In this document: positions 11,694-22,485 of the stretch, piece by piece
Numbering within the stretch: position 1 is the first letter of the stretch
Layout of the letters: every line of letters starts with the position of its first letter
Source: Arachnopeziza araneosa
Taxonomy: Eukaryota; Ascomycota; Leotiomycetes; Helotiales; Arachnopezizaceae
Direction of reading: 5' to 3'
DNA: 64,000 nt
Assembly: GCA_003988855.1 (NCBI GenBank)
Contig: QYAI01000016.1
Location: 127,648 to 191,647, forward strand
Position numbers and translations under genes: made by a program
Notes under the pieces: generated by a model
What the model saw: only the letters and a program-made list of their open reading frames with translations
Told to the model about the DNA's origin: nothing
Database searches by the model: none

Positions 11694-12746
11694 GTGGCCT
11701 GGTCAGATTTTCAACCATCACCTCCTCGCCATCCTCTCGTGAAGGCCATGACACATACTCGCCATAAGCTGACCTTCCCATTCGTTCCCATCAGCACCTT
11801 ATTGTGGTGCTTGAATTTACCACCTGAAATGAGCAGTACGAGCGGTCTCTGTTTCTGCCCTTGTTGGGCAGCTCCCGTGGTTACCGTGGGAAACAGTCCG
11901 CACTTGTCATCCTGTCCACATTCAGAATTTTCTTTCGCGACGCTGGTGTGTTTCTTGTATGAAACCAAGAGTTTTTTCTCGTCACTTCTTGGAGACCGAT
12001 GGAAAGCGAGATTGGATCATCCAAATGATTCATGATTAATACTGTCCAGAGATTTCAAGTTATGATCACGTGAGGTTGTCGAAGTTTCCGACTTCCTCAG
12101 CTAGGTACCGAGGTAGACAACATAATGAGGTATCTGCTCATGTATATCTAGTCGATAGAGGATGTTCGACTTAAAACGGGTCATGAACCTGCTGTTGTCC
12201 CGTCAGCTGCGCCAAGTGCATCTTTAAATACTTTAAGTCTGCTAGGCTTCAACACTTTAACGAATATATACCATTGAGATTTCCTAGTAACATTTTGCTG
12301 CAAGATTTTCAGCGCGTGTTGAAAACCCACATATTCATCTCAAGCATATTTGCCATTGTCACAATCTTCGTCTTATGCTCATGAACTAACTCGGCGCTTA
12401 CTTTCAGTATTTCCATCTATGCTCTCAATTACTGAACTGCATTTGTCGCCTCTCTATTATTCAAGCTGAAATTTTTCATTATACAATGGCGTTCTATTGA
12501 TCTAGCAAGAATTTCAGCTTGAGAGGAGTTCGAAAGGTCATTTTGTTCGTAGCCAGGGTGACGTGATAAGTCCGGTCGCTCTTTCCACCTATATACCAAG
12601 TTCTTATCCTTTTTCAATTTCTATTCCAAACTCAAACGCATTTCATCCACCTCCTCTCTACCATTCTCTGCAACCCAATAATACTACAGTCGATATGGTC
12701 TAACGTATTGGTTTGGGGATCCCATTGTCTAGCATCACGCATCACA

Positions 12747-15700
12747 ATGCCATTACCGGTTGTTAGGGGATCTTCAAACTGCTGCATTGGTGGGGATCCG
12801 CCATCCCCCACAGAGCTTCCATCCCGGCCTATTAATTCGCCAAACAAGCTTAGCAAGAAGCTGGCAAAGGATGTTGTCCCATCTTGGAGTACAGGGCAAA
12901 TCAGCGAGATTCAAGCCATATTTGAAGCCAACAAAGACACTCCACCAAAGGTCCACAAATTTAAGCAAAAAGACAGCGTACCACTCATTCCCTTACTCGA
13001 GGGTCATGACAAGTCAGATACAGAAGATGGTGCTCCGGAGGTGACGGCCAAGAAAAGCTCAAATACCCTCAAGGCAGTGACGGAAAAATTAAAGAAACAT
13101 CTTTCAAAAGAATCAGCGCTAAACAAACGGTTTTCGAGATCCAGTGTCGGCACAAGCGAGGAAGAAATTGAGAGGAGGGCCGAATTGAGAAGAATCAGGG
13201 AGAAGAGAATCCGAGAGGAGTTGAGCAACGAGGGTGTCTATGATGCTGATGCAAAGTCTCTTTCATCAACAGCAGCTATCAATACTCCTTTGAAGAATAA
13301 CAGGCCAGCTTCGTGGATTCTAGGAACTTTCATGCCTTTGCCAATGTTGACAGCGCCTAATCTAAGTTTAGAATACGCATCAGTATCGCTTCCAGAGTCA
13401 AATTCGGTCAGGGGGTATATATTCTCCTTTGCGAGAATGCTCTTGCTAATTTTCGTAGGCAAAGGGAAGCACTTGCAGCCTTTGCCAGCAATTCCCCGTC
13501 TCCAAACACCTATCGCCCCAGATCCAATCCCGTTGAATCAACAGAGAGCTCAATAGATTCTACTAAGACTATAACACGAAGACACAGCATACCCACTACT
13601 TCTCCAGTGGAAAGAAAATCCCCATTCCCTAAGGTATACATACCGTCACGGAGGCGAAGTTCATTACCGCCGGTACCTGCAGCACCCATATTACAAGCCC
13701 AGAGGTTATCTAGTATTCCAGAGCCAACCAGGTCATCATGGAGACTTTCCTTCTCATCTGAGAAGAGAGGAGAGCAGCTTCGGAGCCTGAGCCAAGAGCA
13801 TTCTATTCCAATCGCCTTAGCTCGTCCTAGTTGGGATCCAAATGCGCGACCTATGGGCAGATGGCTCCATAGCCAAGGCCTCAGGGTCCCTTCACAAGCT
13901 ATCGCTACTTCGGAAGACGATCCGGTGTCATCTGTGGCTTCACCATCATACCAGTTCTCGGTTAGTGAGAGCTTTGGTGGTGTTGATGGTATTAGAGATG
14001 GCTCACTCCGCCTCAACGAAAAAGGCGTCTCGAAATTATTGTACACACAAGTTCTTCAAGACTCCACTGCATCGGCGCAGACTTCAAGCTGGGGATCACG
14101 TCAACGAGAGCAGTCAAGCATAAGCGGGGACTCTCAGTCTTTGCACCCTGAACTTGCTCGATATCTCAGGAACAAGTCAGATTCGTTCCCAATGGGGCAT
14201 CACCCAAGTATAAAATCATCTGCTACTGTAGCTGAAGGATCTTCATCATCGTTCTATCCTTCGAAGGATAACGACTTGCAGTACTCGCCGGCCAGCTCCC
14301 GATTTAATTTACTCTCCATGTTAAAGATTGGTAAGAACAAGTCAAGAATAGAAGGTATCAGAGGTGAGCAACTCCTAAATACACTCTCATTCTATTGCTT
14401 ACACGCTTTTTCAGCGCCAGAACCATCCACAGCCTCACACGACCTGACTAATGTGGATCAAATGAATTTATCCACTGTTGACTTTGACTTTCCCCTGAGG
14501 TTCAATCGCCGAATCACAGTAGATGATAATTCTGCTGTCATTTCGGATACTGAATCTTTTCGTCAGCGCGAAGCTGAGTTGAACCTCATACATACCAGGT
14601 TTATTTCTACTCCTGGAACTCCCACACCTAGTACACCGAAGTCAAGCAAGTTTCGAGAAGAGTTTGAATTCGACCCCGAGCCAGAAAACCGGATTGAAAC
14701 TCGCAAAGAATCTGTGTTTGCGAGACTAGCCCGGATTAGTACCCGAAGTTATGACGGGACCGATAACATAGAAGAATTACTTGATATCCCTATTCCTACA
14801 TTTGAGTCTAGTACGCTCCTGAGCTCAAGATCGTATCAACTTGACCCTTTTGGTAGGGACGACGAAGCAGAAAATGCTTGGGGCAAAGCTCTCAAGCACA
14901 AGGCTACTCTGAAATCCAGCGAGGCTACGAGTAATCTACAGATTCCTAATCAGAAAGGAAAATTCAATTCGAGGAAAAGGAGTACTATCAGCGACGAGGT
15001 AGGGGCGAAGAGCGCGGTCAGCGTGTTCGGTGGTTTGACCAAGGGAAAGAAGAAGAAAGTAGAATATAAAAGTGCTGCAGAAGAGTACGAGGACAGATTT
15101 AAAGAACGCTTAGCAGTCAAAGAATTGGTTATGGACTCTTGGGAAGCTGAAATGGAAGCCAGTGCCTCGAGAGCCAAAGCCAAGAGCAAGAACATTGTTC
15201 AGAGAAGTAAGGCATTGGTCCCAGATAAAAGATATCCCGCATCATGGGCGAAATTTTCCAGCCATGACCGCCATGAACGTATGGCCAGTGCTGCCAAACC
15301 AGATAATGTTGATGTTCAAGACTTTGCCAAGCTGGGTTTTGAACAGGGCGAAATTGTTTGGTGTCTGGCTCACGATGAGGATGGCCATCAATCAGTACTT
15401 GACGATGTTCATAAGAAGAAACGTCTCAAACAGAGAGTCGAAGATGCCGCTGCTCATTTTGTGTATAAGAGTCAAACAGCCGACGAGCAGTCCGCTCACA
15501 CCAGAGGCAGAAGGGGGAGTCTAACCGTCGCTGCTGAATTAGAATTCCCGGAACTCGAAATATTACCTTTAACAACAGTTACCATGAAGTCGCATGAAGA
15601 GTTAGCAGCTGATATTCATGCAGAAGAAGAAAAGAAAGAAGAAGAAGACAAACTGGATGAATTGAGAGCAATGGGCCTCATTGATGGTAGTTTCGACGTT

Positions 15701-16021
15701 GACAAGAAAATTTCCACAAGCGTAAGTGTCGTTAGTATCGCGGATCCAAAATTCTACGAGGACTGTCTTATTGAGCTTGAAATGGAGGATATGACTGACG
15801 CGAAGAGCGGCCTTAACCGGTCAAAGTGTAGAACATGGAGTGGAAAAGACTGGGAGCGCGTCAAGCAGAGGAAAAGGGTCAAGGCAAGGTACAGTATGGA
15901 TGTTATGGGAACGAGGCGAAGCACTGATGAGTATCTACTTAAGGTGAAGGAGATGGAAAAGGTGGAGAAGGAGAAGGTATTAAAGGCTGTAGAAGAAGCT
16001 TGGGGGAAAGAGCGTGAGTGA
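12747..16021 (+). CDS. Large conserved fungal protein of unknown function
   Basis: Three exons (12747-13414, 13459-14363, 14415-16021), 1059 residues. I recognise no catalytic domain. The N-terminal half is Ser/Pro/Arg-rich and probably disordered, with a charged Arg/Glu helix around residues 140-165 (EEEIERRAELRRIREKRIRE). The C-terminal 350 residues look constrained: a basic GKKKKVEYKSAAEEYEDRF helix, then KRYPASWAKFSSHDRHERM, then acidic helices and a final Lys/Glu coiled coil. Introns are 44 and 51 nt. The 44-nt intron shifts the frame and is needed to leave a frame that ends at 13556. The 51-nt intron (14364-14414) is a multiple of three and has no stop, so the frame stays open if it is kept. 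The start is the first ATG of the frame. Function unknown; scaffold or cortical roles are only guesses. Confidence 0.75.
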
Positions 16022-16217
16022 ACATTTTTGGTCTTCCCTGGCATCGATATTTGACAGAGAACCTTCTTACGAGGCTTCTGATATACAACGAGGAACTGGT
16101 GGGTATTCGCTTACAGTCCTAATTAAGTATTGATGACCAGGGATTTCCTTTCAGGAAAAGGAACAATCCTTCTCTACACTTATTGTACGCCAAGAGTAGG
16201 CTAGAACATCATAATCA
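16022..16217. other. Convergent intergenic spacer
   Basis: Short A/T-rich spacer between two gene tails; no feature seen beyond probable polyadenylation sequence. Confidence 0.4.
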
Positions 16218-17105
16218 TTAATCGTCAGCATACAAATTTTCATCTCTTATCCAGTGGCTCACACTCCTAATGACCAATTCTCCTAATCCTTCCCAATCCT
16301 TCCTCTTAACCGTCTCCCTAACCTTTGTACTACTAATCGCCTCCTCTCCCTCTTTCATTCCTTCGTCCAGCTCAATTCTCCCTTCACTTACCCACCCATT
16401 CCTCCCTCCTATATCATCCAAGCTTCCTTCTCCGATTTCACTCACAAGCCTCTCCTGCTCGCTCCTGCTTCCCCACTTATCGTTTGTCCGGAAGGTAACT
16501 CTCAATCTATGCTTCTCAAAGAAAGGGACCAGCTTCTCAAGACTATATTCCGGGGGGTAATATTTGGGATCCAGTATCCTGGTTAAAGTATCATAACCTA
16601 TAAGATGCACCTGCTCAGTCTTAATCCTTGCTTCTCCAAAGATATTTCTCAATTGATATCCCCCGGGAGCTGCGATGGCCTGAGCCTTGTCAACAAAGTA
16701 AGGGAGGGTGGTGACACCTATGTCTACGCCCGTTACCGAAGCGGACTGCGTCTGTTCATATATCTCCCGGGCAAATGCCTCCATCATCACGAGGCGCTGC
16801 TCGAACGGCGCGGGCTGCGGCGCCTTATCTGCATTCCGAGTCGCGAGGAGGAGGAGGAGCCGGGCGGGACCAGGAAGCCTCCCACTCCTGAGAGCAGAGA
16901 CGGCGATGTGTAGATGTGCGCGCGTGGGTGGGTTAAAGGATGAGTCGAGGATGTACAAGGTCTTGGGCTTGGGAGGGAAAAGTGTCGGGAAGGAGTGCAG
17001 GATTTTGAAGGTGGCCGCGGATTTTGTGAACTCTTGGAGTTGAACACGATTATACCACACACGATGGCGGCGCCGATCAGCCGCTGTTTCGTCGCGGTAT
17101 TCCAT
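16218..17105 (-). CDS. Nicotinamide-nucleotide adenylyltransferase-like protein (Pof1 family)
   Basis: Single exon of 295 residues. The nucleotidyltransferase signature is present: SFNPPTRAH at residues 56-64, where TRAH stands in the place of the HxGH nucleotide-binding motif, and ISSTKVRE at about 257-264, the ISSTxxR motif that contacts phosphates. This fits the NMN adenylyltransferase superfamily and specifically the fungal Pof1 group, whose yeast member has ATPase activity and a reported role in filamentation and protein quality control. The altered first His of HxGH is usual for Pof1, so NAD synthesis should not be assumed. An upstream in-frame TTG extends the frame to 17156; the ATG at 17105 is used. 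Its promoter, only 188 nt, is shared with the reductase gene. Confidence 0.8.
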   Translation of the reverse strand: MEYRDETAADRRRHRVWYNRVQLQEFTKSAATFKILHSFPTLFPPKPKTLYILDSSFNPPTRAHLHIAVSALRSGRLPGPARLLLLLATRNADKAPQPAPFEQRLVMMEAFAREIYEQTQSASVTGVDIGVTTLPYFVDKAQAIAAPGGYQLRNIFGEARIKTEQVHLIGYDTLTRILDPKYYPPEYSLEKLVPFFEKHRLRVTFRTNDKWGSRSEQERLVSEIGEGSLDDIGGRNGWVSEGRIELDEGMKEGEEAISSTKVRETVKRKDWEGLGELVIRSVSHWIRDENLYADD

Positions 17106-17293
17106 GGTTGTGGTGTAGAGTGAGGATGGAGCAGAAGGCTGAGATGAGGCTGACAAGGCTAGCGGTGTTTGTGTTGTTTGCCCCGATTCGTGACGACATT
17201 GAAATCAGGTACGGCGCTTACTTCTCCTACATTTTGGCTGTCAATATCTGAACCGAATTTCTTTCGATAGGCACATCTTCGTCACGTTCAATC

Positions 17294-18289
17294 ATGGCGT
17301 TGATTGAGAATTGGTACCCTCCCTCGCGCGAGAATTATGACTTTGTGGTTTTGGCGTTTGGGTTCTTCCCCCTGGTTTGTTTACATTGGTGACCCGAGGA
17401 GAAAGGACTCTAACAAGGGAATAGATAACACTTTTGCAATGGTCTATCTCTTGGTATGGTGCAGGGAAAACCTCTGTCATTAGCAGATTCAATATTCCTG
17501 GCAAGGTTGCTTGGATTACGATGGAGGTTCCAGGATTCTTGACGCTGCTCTACACCATGTATTCTCTTCCCAGACAGCTTGGTATTCAAGACCTGCCACT
17601 GGAAAATAAGATCATGGGAGGAATGTTTGTATGTTGTTCCTCACTCCATACAACAAGTTCACTAAAATTTGTAGGTAACACATTACCTCTACCGAGCCAT
17701 AATCGGTCCTTTGATCTCTCCGTCCATGTCTCCCATCCACTTCTTGGTCTGGGCGGCAGCTGTGCTTTTCCAAGTATCAAATGGTCTCTCTATTGGGGGC
17801 TATCTCGGAGGCTATGGCCCTACCACCCATGAGGACTGGCAAAACCATGAGAGTTATTCCAATGCTAGCCGGCGGATGGTGCTGGGTATGGTGATCTGGG
17901 CACTTGGGTTAGCTAGCAATGTCTACCACGATGAAGAACTTCGTGAGATTCGACGAGCTGCCGCACGAGATCAGAAGAAGAGAGCCGCCGGCGCCGAAGC
18001 CAGCACAGGGAAGGGAAAAGGAGAAAACGCAGGCGTGGAAAAGGTGTATAGAATTCCTCAAAACGGATTATACGCTTACATTCTCTACCCACATTACCTG
18101 TGCGAGTGGATTGAGTGGGCTGGATTCTGGCTCATGGCCGGTTCTGGTTGCGTCCCTGCAAGGAATTTTGTTGTGAACGAGATTACTACCATGTTGCCGA
18201 GGGCAGTTTCAGGGAAGAAGTGGTACATTGAGAAGTTTGGGAAGGAGAAGATTGGTAATCGAAAAGCAGTCATACCAGGAATCATATGA
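17294..18289 (+). CDS. Steroid 5-alpha-reductase family membrane protein
   Basis: Three exons (17294-17374, 17425-17628, 17675-18289), 299 residues. The C-terminal half matches the 3-oxo-5-alpha-steroid 4-dehydrogenase domain (PF02544): an N-terminal-half helix THYLYRAIIGP, the conserved NGLSIGGYLGGYG block, and the final RIPQNGLYAYILYPHYLCEWIEW segment that binds NADPH, ending in a short basic tail. About six or seven membrane helices are expected, in the ER. Members reduce a delta-4 double bond in steroids or act on polyprenols or enoyl-CoA; the natural substrate here is unknown, since fungi do not make steroid hormones. A Lys/Ala/Gly-rich stretch (about residues 215-243) before the NADPH region is an insertion relative to animal enzymes. 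Introns of 50 and 46 nt have clear CTAAC/CTAAA branch points. Confidence 0.82.
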
Positions 18290-18552
18290 GGGAGTTGGAA
18301 GCATTAATAAAGACCACGATGGTCAAACTTGCATGGAGCACGACAAGTACATAGCGTGTAGCTACATATGACTGACGGTAGAGGAAGCATTATCTAAATT
18401 ACTTAATGCTATTAATGATATCCCAGTTACCTACAAAATCACCTAAATCACCAAGTATATATCTCCTCGTATAGGATCATTTATTTTGGCAGTATCTCTT
18501 GAATGTAAGTTCGTCACTTTTTCACAAAGAAACAAGCTACTCTCTCCATCCT

Positions 18553-20138
18553 TAATCATGTCGAGAGCGTCTCTGTTCTCTTCTGTAAATCATCTCTTCC
18601 CTTTTATCTAGATTTCTGGTAGGATCATTTAGATCATCACCATCTTGGCCCGGGTTTGCCATCTCATACTCTAGCATCTTGATGAATTTATAGAAAAAGA
18701 CCGCGATTACTGTTCCGAGCATAGGTCCAACCCCTGTATATGTAAGTCTAAGTTAAGGTATTAGATTCCCAGGAGAACTCACAATAAATCCAGTGCTCCT
18801 TGTCGAAAATACCTGTCACAACACAGGGTCCCAGAGACCGAACAGGGTTGAGAGAACCTCCGGTGTAGTAAACACTGACCATTTCAGCGATGAACAGGGC
18901 GAGGCCAATAACAACAGGAGCAATGAAAGTAGCCTTGTGCTTCTCCTTCGCCAGCATGAAGATCGTGAAGACCAATTCTGCTGTAAGCCGAGCTTCGATA
19001 AACACGCCTTGTACCAGACTCGCGCCGACTGCAAGCGTAGTTCTAAGTTGAGCTTCGTAGGGAACAAGCCCAACACCATGGCGCTTGCGGCTATGCTTCC
19101 AGCTATCTGCGCAGCGAATAGGCAGACTGCCCGAGGGACGGGGACGGCTCCAACCATGACCATTCCAAGAGTGACGGCTGGGTTAAATAAACCACCTGAG
19201 ATGCAGAAGAAGATCCAAACATTGACCATGAGTGAAAAGCCAAAGATGATGGAGATGTAGAGGTACACGGAAACGTTGAAGCCGGTGGCCCCCCCAGATG
19301 TAGTTTTGGATGTAGAGGAGCTGGAGGAGGAGGCAGTCGACTGGATGTTGGCTACTTGAGTCCCAGAGAAGGCGAAGAATAAGAACATGGTAGTACCGAC
19401 GAATTCTCCTATTGTTGCTACAAAGTCTGTGGTTTGTTTACTTAGTCAGTAAACTCGGATGGGGGAGACGGAACATACGATTCTTAAAATTGCTGTTCAT
19501 CCATTGAGTCCAGGGTAATTTCAATACTTCTGCTCTTTCCTCCGGAGTCAAATTCTTGAAATTGAGCTGTGCTCCTCCTTTCCCATATTGATATTCAGCA
19601 CTGGTATCATCTGCACTCGGTCGCCCATTCCAATCTCTTAGTCCCTGCTCAAGATCTGGGTCACCTCTCGATTCCTCAAAGTAAGGCTTGGACGCAGAAC
19701 CAGGAACTCGTTCCCACGCATCCTTATTCCTATAAGAGCGTGGCGGACGAGAGCGCTCGTAGGTATCAGGATGCGGTGCGAACTCTTCTCGTCGTCCGTA
19801 GTTACGATCATCTTCTCAATAGTAGCCATCGTCGCGAGGGCGTTGGGATCGTCTGGGTCCTTGCTCTACCATACCAGGACGTTGGTAGGTTTCGCTCTGG
19901 GAGTAGCGACGAGGATGGCCAGTCTCGGCGTTGCTTCGATGGCGGCGGAGGCTGCCTTCGCCCCGCCCCGAGTCGAATGCATATTTGGAGGGCAGGTCTT
20001 GGCCAGCCGGAGTGCGCTCTGGTGAGGATGAGGTGTGGCGATTCGTGGTGGTGAGGTGGGTGTTGATGGTCTTTGAAGCAGTTCGCCATCGTTGGCTCTA
20101 CCGCCGTAGTGCTGAGGAAGCTCGCTGCTGTTGGACAT
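18553..20138 (-). pseudogene. Broken aquaglyceroporin (MIP family) gene
   Basis: Exons can be traced at about 20138-19479, 19427-18783 and 18733-18553 with good GT-AG introns (51 and 49 nt). The core is a major intrinsic protein: VATIGEFVGTTMFLFFAF, first pore motif NPAVT, later TAELVFTIFMLAKEKHKAT and YYTGGSLNPVRS, and a last helix ending in a basic tail. However the reading frame is interrupted three times. The N-terminal tail changes frame at about 20050-20075 after the ATG at 20138; the tail frame leading into the pore carries a TGA at 19816-19818; and one base appears to be missing at about 19044-19047, between GLFPTKLN and RTTLAVGAS. In addition the second NPA box reads NPV. No alternative splicing I tried repairs the third break. 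Either a recently decayed gene or, less likely, several base-call errors. Confidence 0.7.
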
Positions 20139-22485
20139 CTTGAATGTGACAAAACAATAATGTTGTCAAGAATAAACAAGATCTTTCGACAGGGTACTTG
20201 GAAGCTGTACAGTGGTTATACCTATACGTCTCGTAGTTTGAAAGCCAGTAATAAGAGATATTGTAGATCTGTGATCGTCTCCCGAAAGGTAGGAGATATG
20301 AAGAGAAGTCAGATAATATAGCATTTCGATCCTCATAGTATTCCCAGCCTCCATAACTTGATTCGATCCACTCCTAGCCAATTACCAAGAATTTCTTGCT
20401 TTCCTCGATTTCATGTTCAGCCACCGATGTCTCGTGCTGTTAAAGTATTCTAGGATATGGCTCTTGATGAAGACAATATAATCACACTTAAGGAATAGAA
20501 GCAGATGCATTGTCAAGTTGTCACCAGACATTCAGCACTAAATCATCGAATTTTCCAACAGAAAGGCACTGTCCTCGTCGCGAATCAATGCACGTAAGAT
20601 TCAACTAAGATCCAGGCCAACGGGTAACAAGGCTGATGCTAGTTTTCAGATGACAATAGCCATCAATCTTAAGAATAGAGACGGAGATGACGTAGATTCA
20701 CAGCGTATCGATAAGACGTGGCCGGTTTTGAGCGAAACAATAGATGTGAACTTCGGGGTTCATCCTCGTTGTTGGTGAAACATCGACCATCCAGGTTTCC
20801 GATTCGCCTAAGCCCCTTTTTTCACACCAGTTGAACACACCTTGCAGCATTACTTTACTTCTGATATGGGTTTAGTATCTAAGATTATGCATTAATAAAC
20901 TGAGAGTTATTTGTAAGTTTGTTTGCATCTGGTGTACAACTCTTCTAAATTTCGTACTTGAAAAGTTCGAAGTTATGGGGCATCGCAAGTAAATAAATAG
21001 CTCACTTAAGGGGTTGAATCTGGCGATTAATGATTGCGAAACTATTATTACTGGTAGAAATCACTCTGTACTTGCTGCTAAAATGCATGAATTTCTCCCC
21101 AGAGGGTTTCTTGATGAAATGCTTATGGGTAATAGCTGGTTTGTATGTCCTATCTAAACTTTTTTTTAAAAAAAAAGAAAAATCCAATTAGCTCTTCTCT
21201 TCCAATCTCCCATCTCATGGAAGTTACGCTTGAAATCATAACGACGCCTAATGTCTCAAAGAAGGCGCGGTTTTTCCTTAAATTTAATTTCCAAAATCTC
21301 ATACAAATCTATGGTGTCAGTTTGCAAGTAAAAGTATTAGATACTAGATGTAGAGCTGTTTTTCGTTTGTATAATAGACATAATTGACCAGGACAAACAC
21401 TTCATGCCCTAGACTTTCCGCAGATACTACCCACTTCATGAATGCATTCCCATAAATGATGCCTAAAAATCAGGCTACTCATTCACTTCGCAGCTAATCT
21501 TCCCTTCCTCTGCAATCACCGGCTGCACCCCGGCAACGCAGACGCGACGCGTAGGTACTACATATAATTAAATAAGTCAGTTCTGGACATGAACCGAGCC
21601 ACGTTGGTTTAATCACTTTCTCTTCTTCCTCGACTAGAGGTTTGAGTGACACTGAATCACGGGGTATGTAAACGGGAACCCCCCTTCTTTCCGGAACGGG
21701 GTCAGAGGGTATTAAAAATTAGCTTCGGCGCCCTGCTGAGATGTCTGGTAAGTGCACCCCTCCCCTTCCCTTCTCCCTGAACTGAATATTTTTTTTTCGA
21801 TCTCGATTTATTTAGTGTGTGGTTTTTTTTTTTTTTAGCGCTGGGAAGGCAGATGTTGGTTTTTTACATTTTGCTATTCACTCCCATTTTTAATGAGAAA
21901 CCAAACCAGAGGGCTGAGAAGTGGAAATACGAGTAAATTTTGATCACTGAAACTTAAGCAGTAGTTACTCTCAGGGCCAGAAAAATAACTATGATATTGC
22001 ACAAGCAAATATTTTCAAAGTACGATTAGGACAATAGAAGAAGAGCTTAGCAATCACAATAGGCTAGTAAGTAGCACACATTTTAAGCGTTACTTTTGCA
22101 TTACTAGTTTATGTCAAGATGGTGAGAGTCGATTGATGAATGATGAAGGAATGACTTGATCCGAAAGAAACTGTTGCTTTGAGATAGAAGTTGAACTAAT
22201 ACTAGCTAATCACATATTCAAAATGGATGAAAAAAGGTAAGCTTTACGCGATGCGATCGTTTTGAGGCACATGAATAAAATACCTAGGATTATCTCTGAG
22301 CTGCCATAACAAAGAGGATCATGGTAGAGAGTAAAAAATATATACTTCTAATAGTATTGTATTCCGTTTGAATCTCGGAAGCCTCCTTAGCGCCACCGCC
22401 ATGCAAAACTCCAAGTCTAGGTATGCCGCTGTCTATTAAATACACAAAGAAGATCTAAAACACCAAAACATATGCGTCATAAGTA
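20139..22485. other. AT-rich gene-poor region
   Basis: About 2.3 kb with no supported long ORF. It includes A and T homopolymers (T8-A9 at about 21160-21178; T15 near 21822-21836). Small ORFs at 21002-21187 and 21145-21387 lack protein character. The only structure I would single out is a possible two-exon micro-gene at 21741, listed separately. Confidence 0.45.
21741..21936 (+). CDS. Possible two-exon micro-gene, 34 residues
   Basis: A seven-base first exon (ATGTCTG) is followed by a perfect GTAAGT donor, a pyrimidine-rich 91-nt interval, a 15-T tract and TAG acceptor at 21838. Joining 21741-21747 to 21839-21936 gives a 34-residue peptide beginning MSALGRQMLVFYILLFTPIFN, a single hydrophobic helix with a charged tail. 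It could be a small membrane protein of mitochondria or the ER, which often have tiny first exons in fungi, but I do not recognise a family. The splice signals are the main support; the ORF itself is too short to be evidence. Confidence 0.25.

Larger units (their letters stand above)
7770..12746. other. 5 kb gene-free region with simple repeats between divergent genes
   Basis: This is the common upstream region of the RGS gene (-) and the large unknown gene (+). ORFs exist on every frame at 8.4-11.8 kb but they are low-complexity and follow repeats rather than protein constraint. The left 4 kb is GC-rich and carries a TGG array, a 12-base G run, a GACAAGCAGACG minisatellite and a TG array; the last 700 nt is AT-rich. 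Long upstream regions with pyrimidine or purine tracts are typical of regulatory genes in filamentous fungi and may hold long leaders, leader introns or non-coding RNAs, none of which I can prove. Confidence 0.5.

Noticed and set aside
20139..22485. Transposon or repeat-induced-mutation remnant in the AT-rich gap
   Set aside because: No terminal repeats, target duplication or transposase-like frame seen; base composition alone is not enough.
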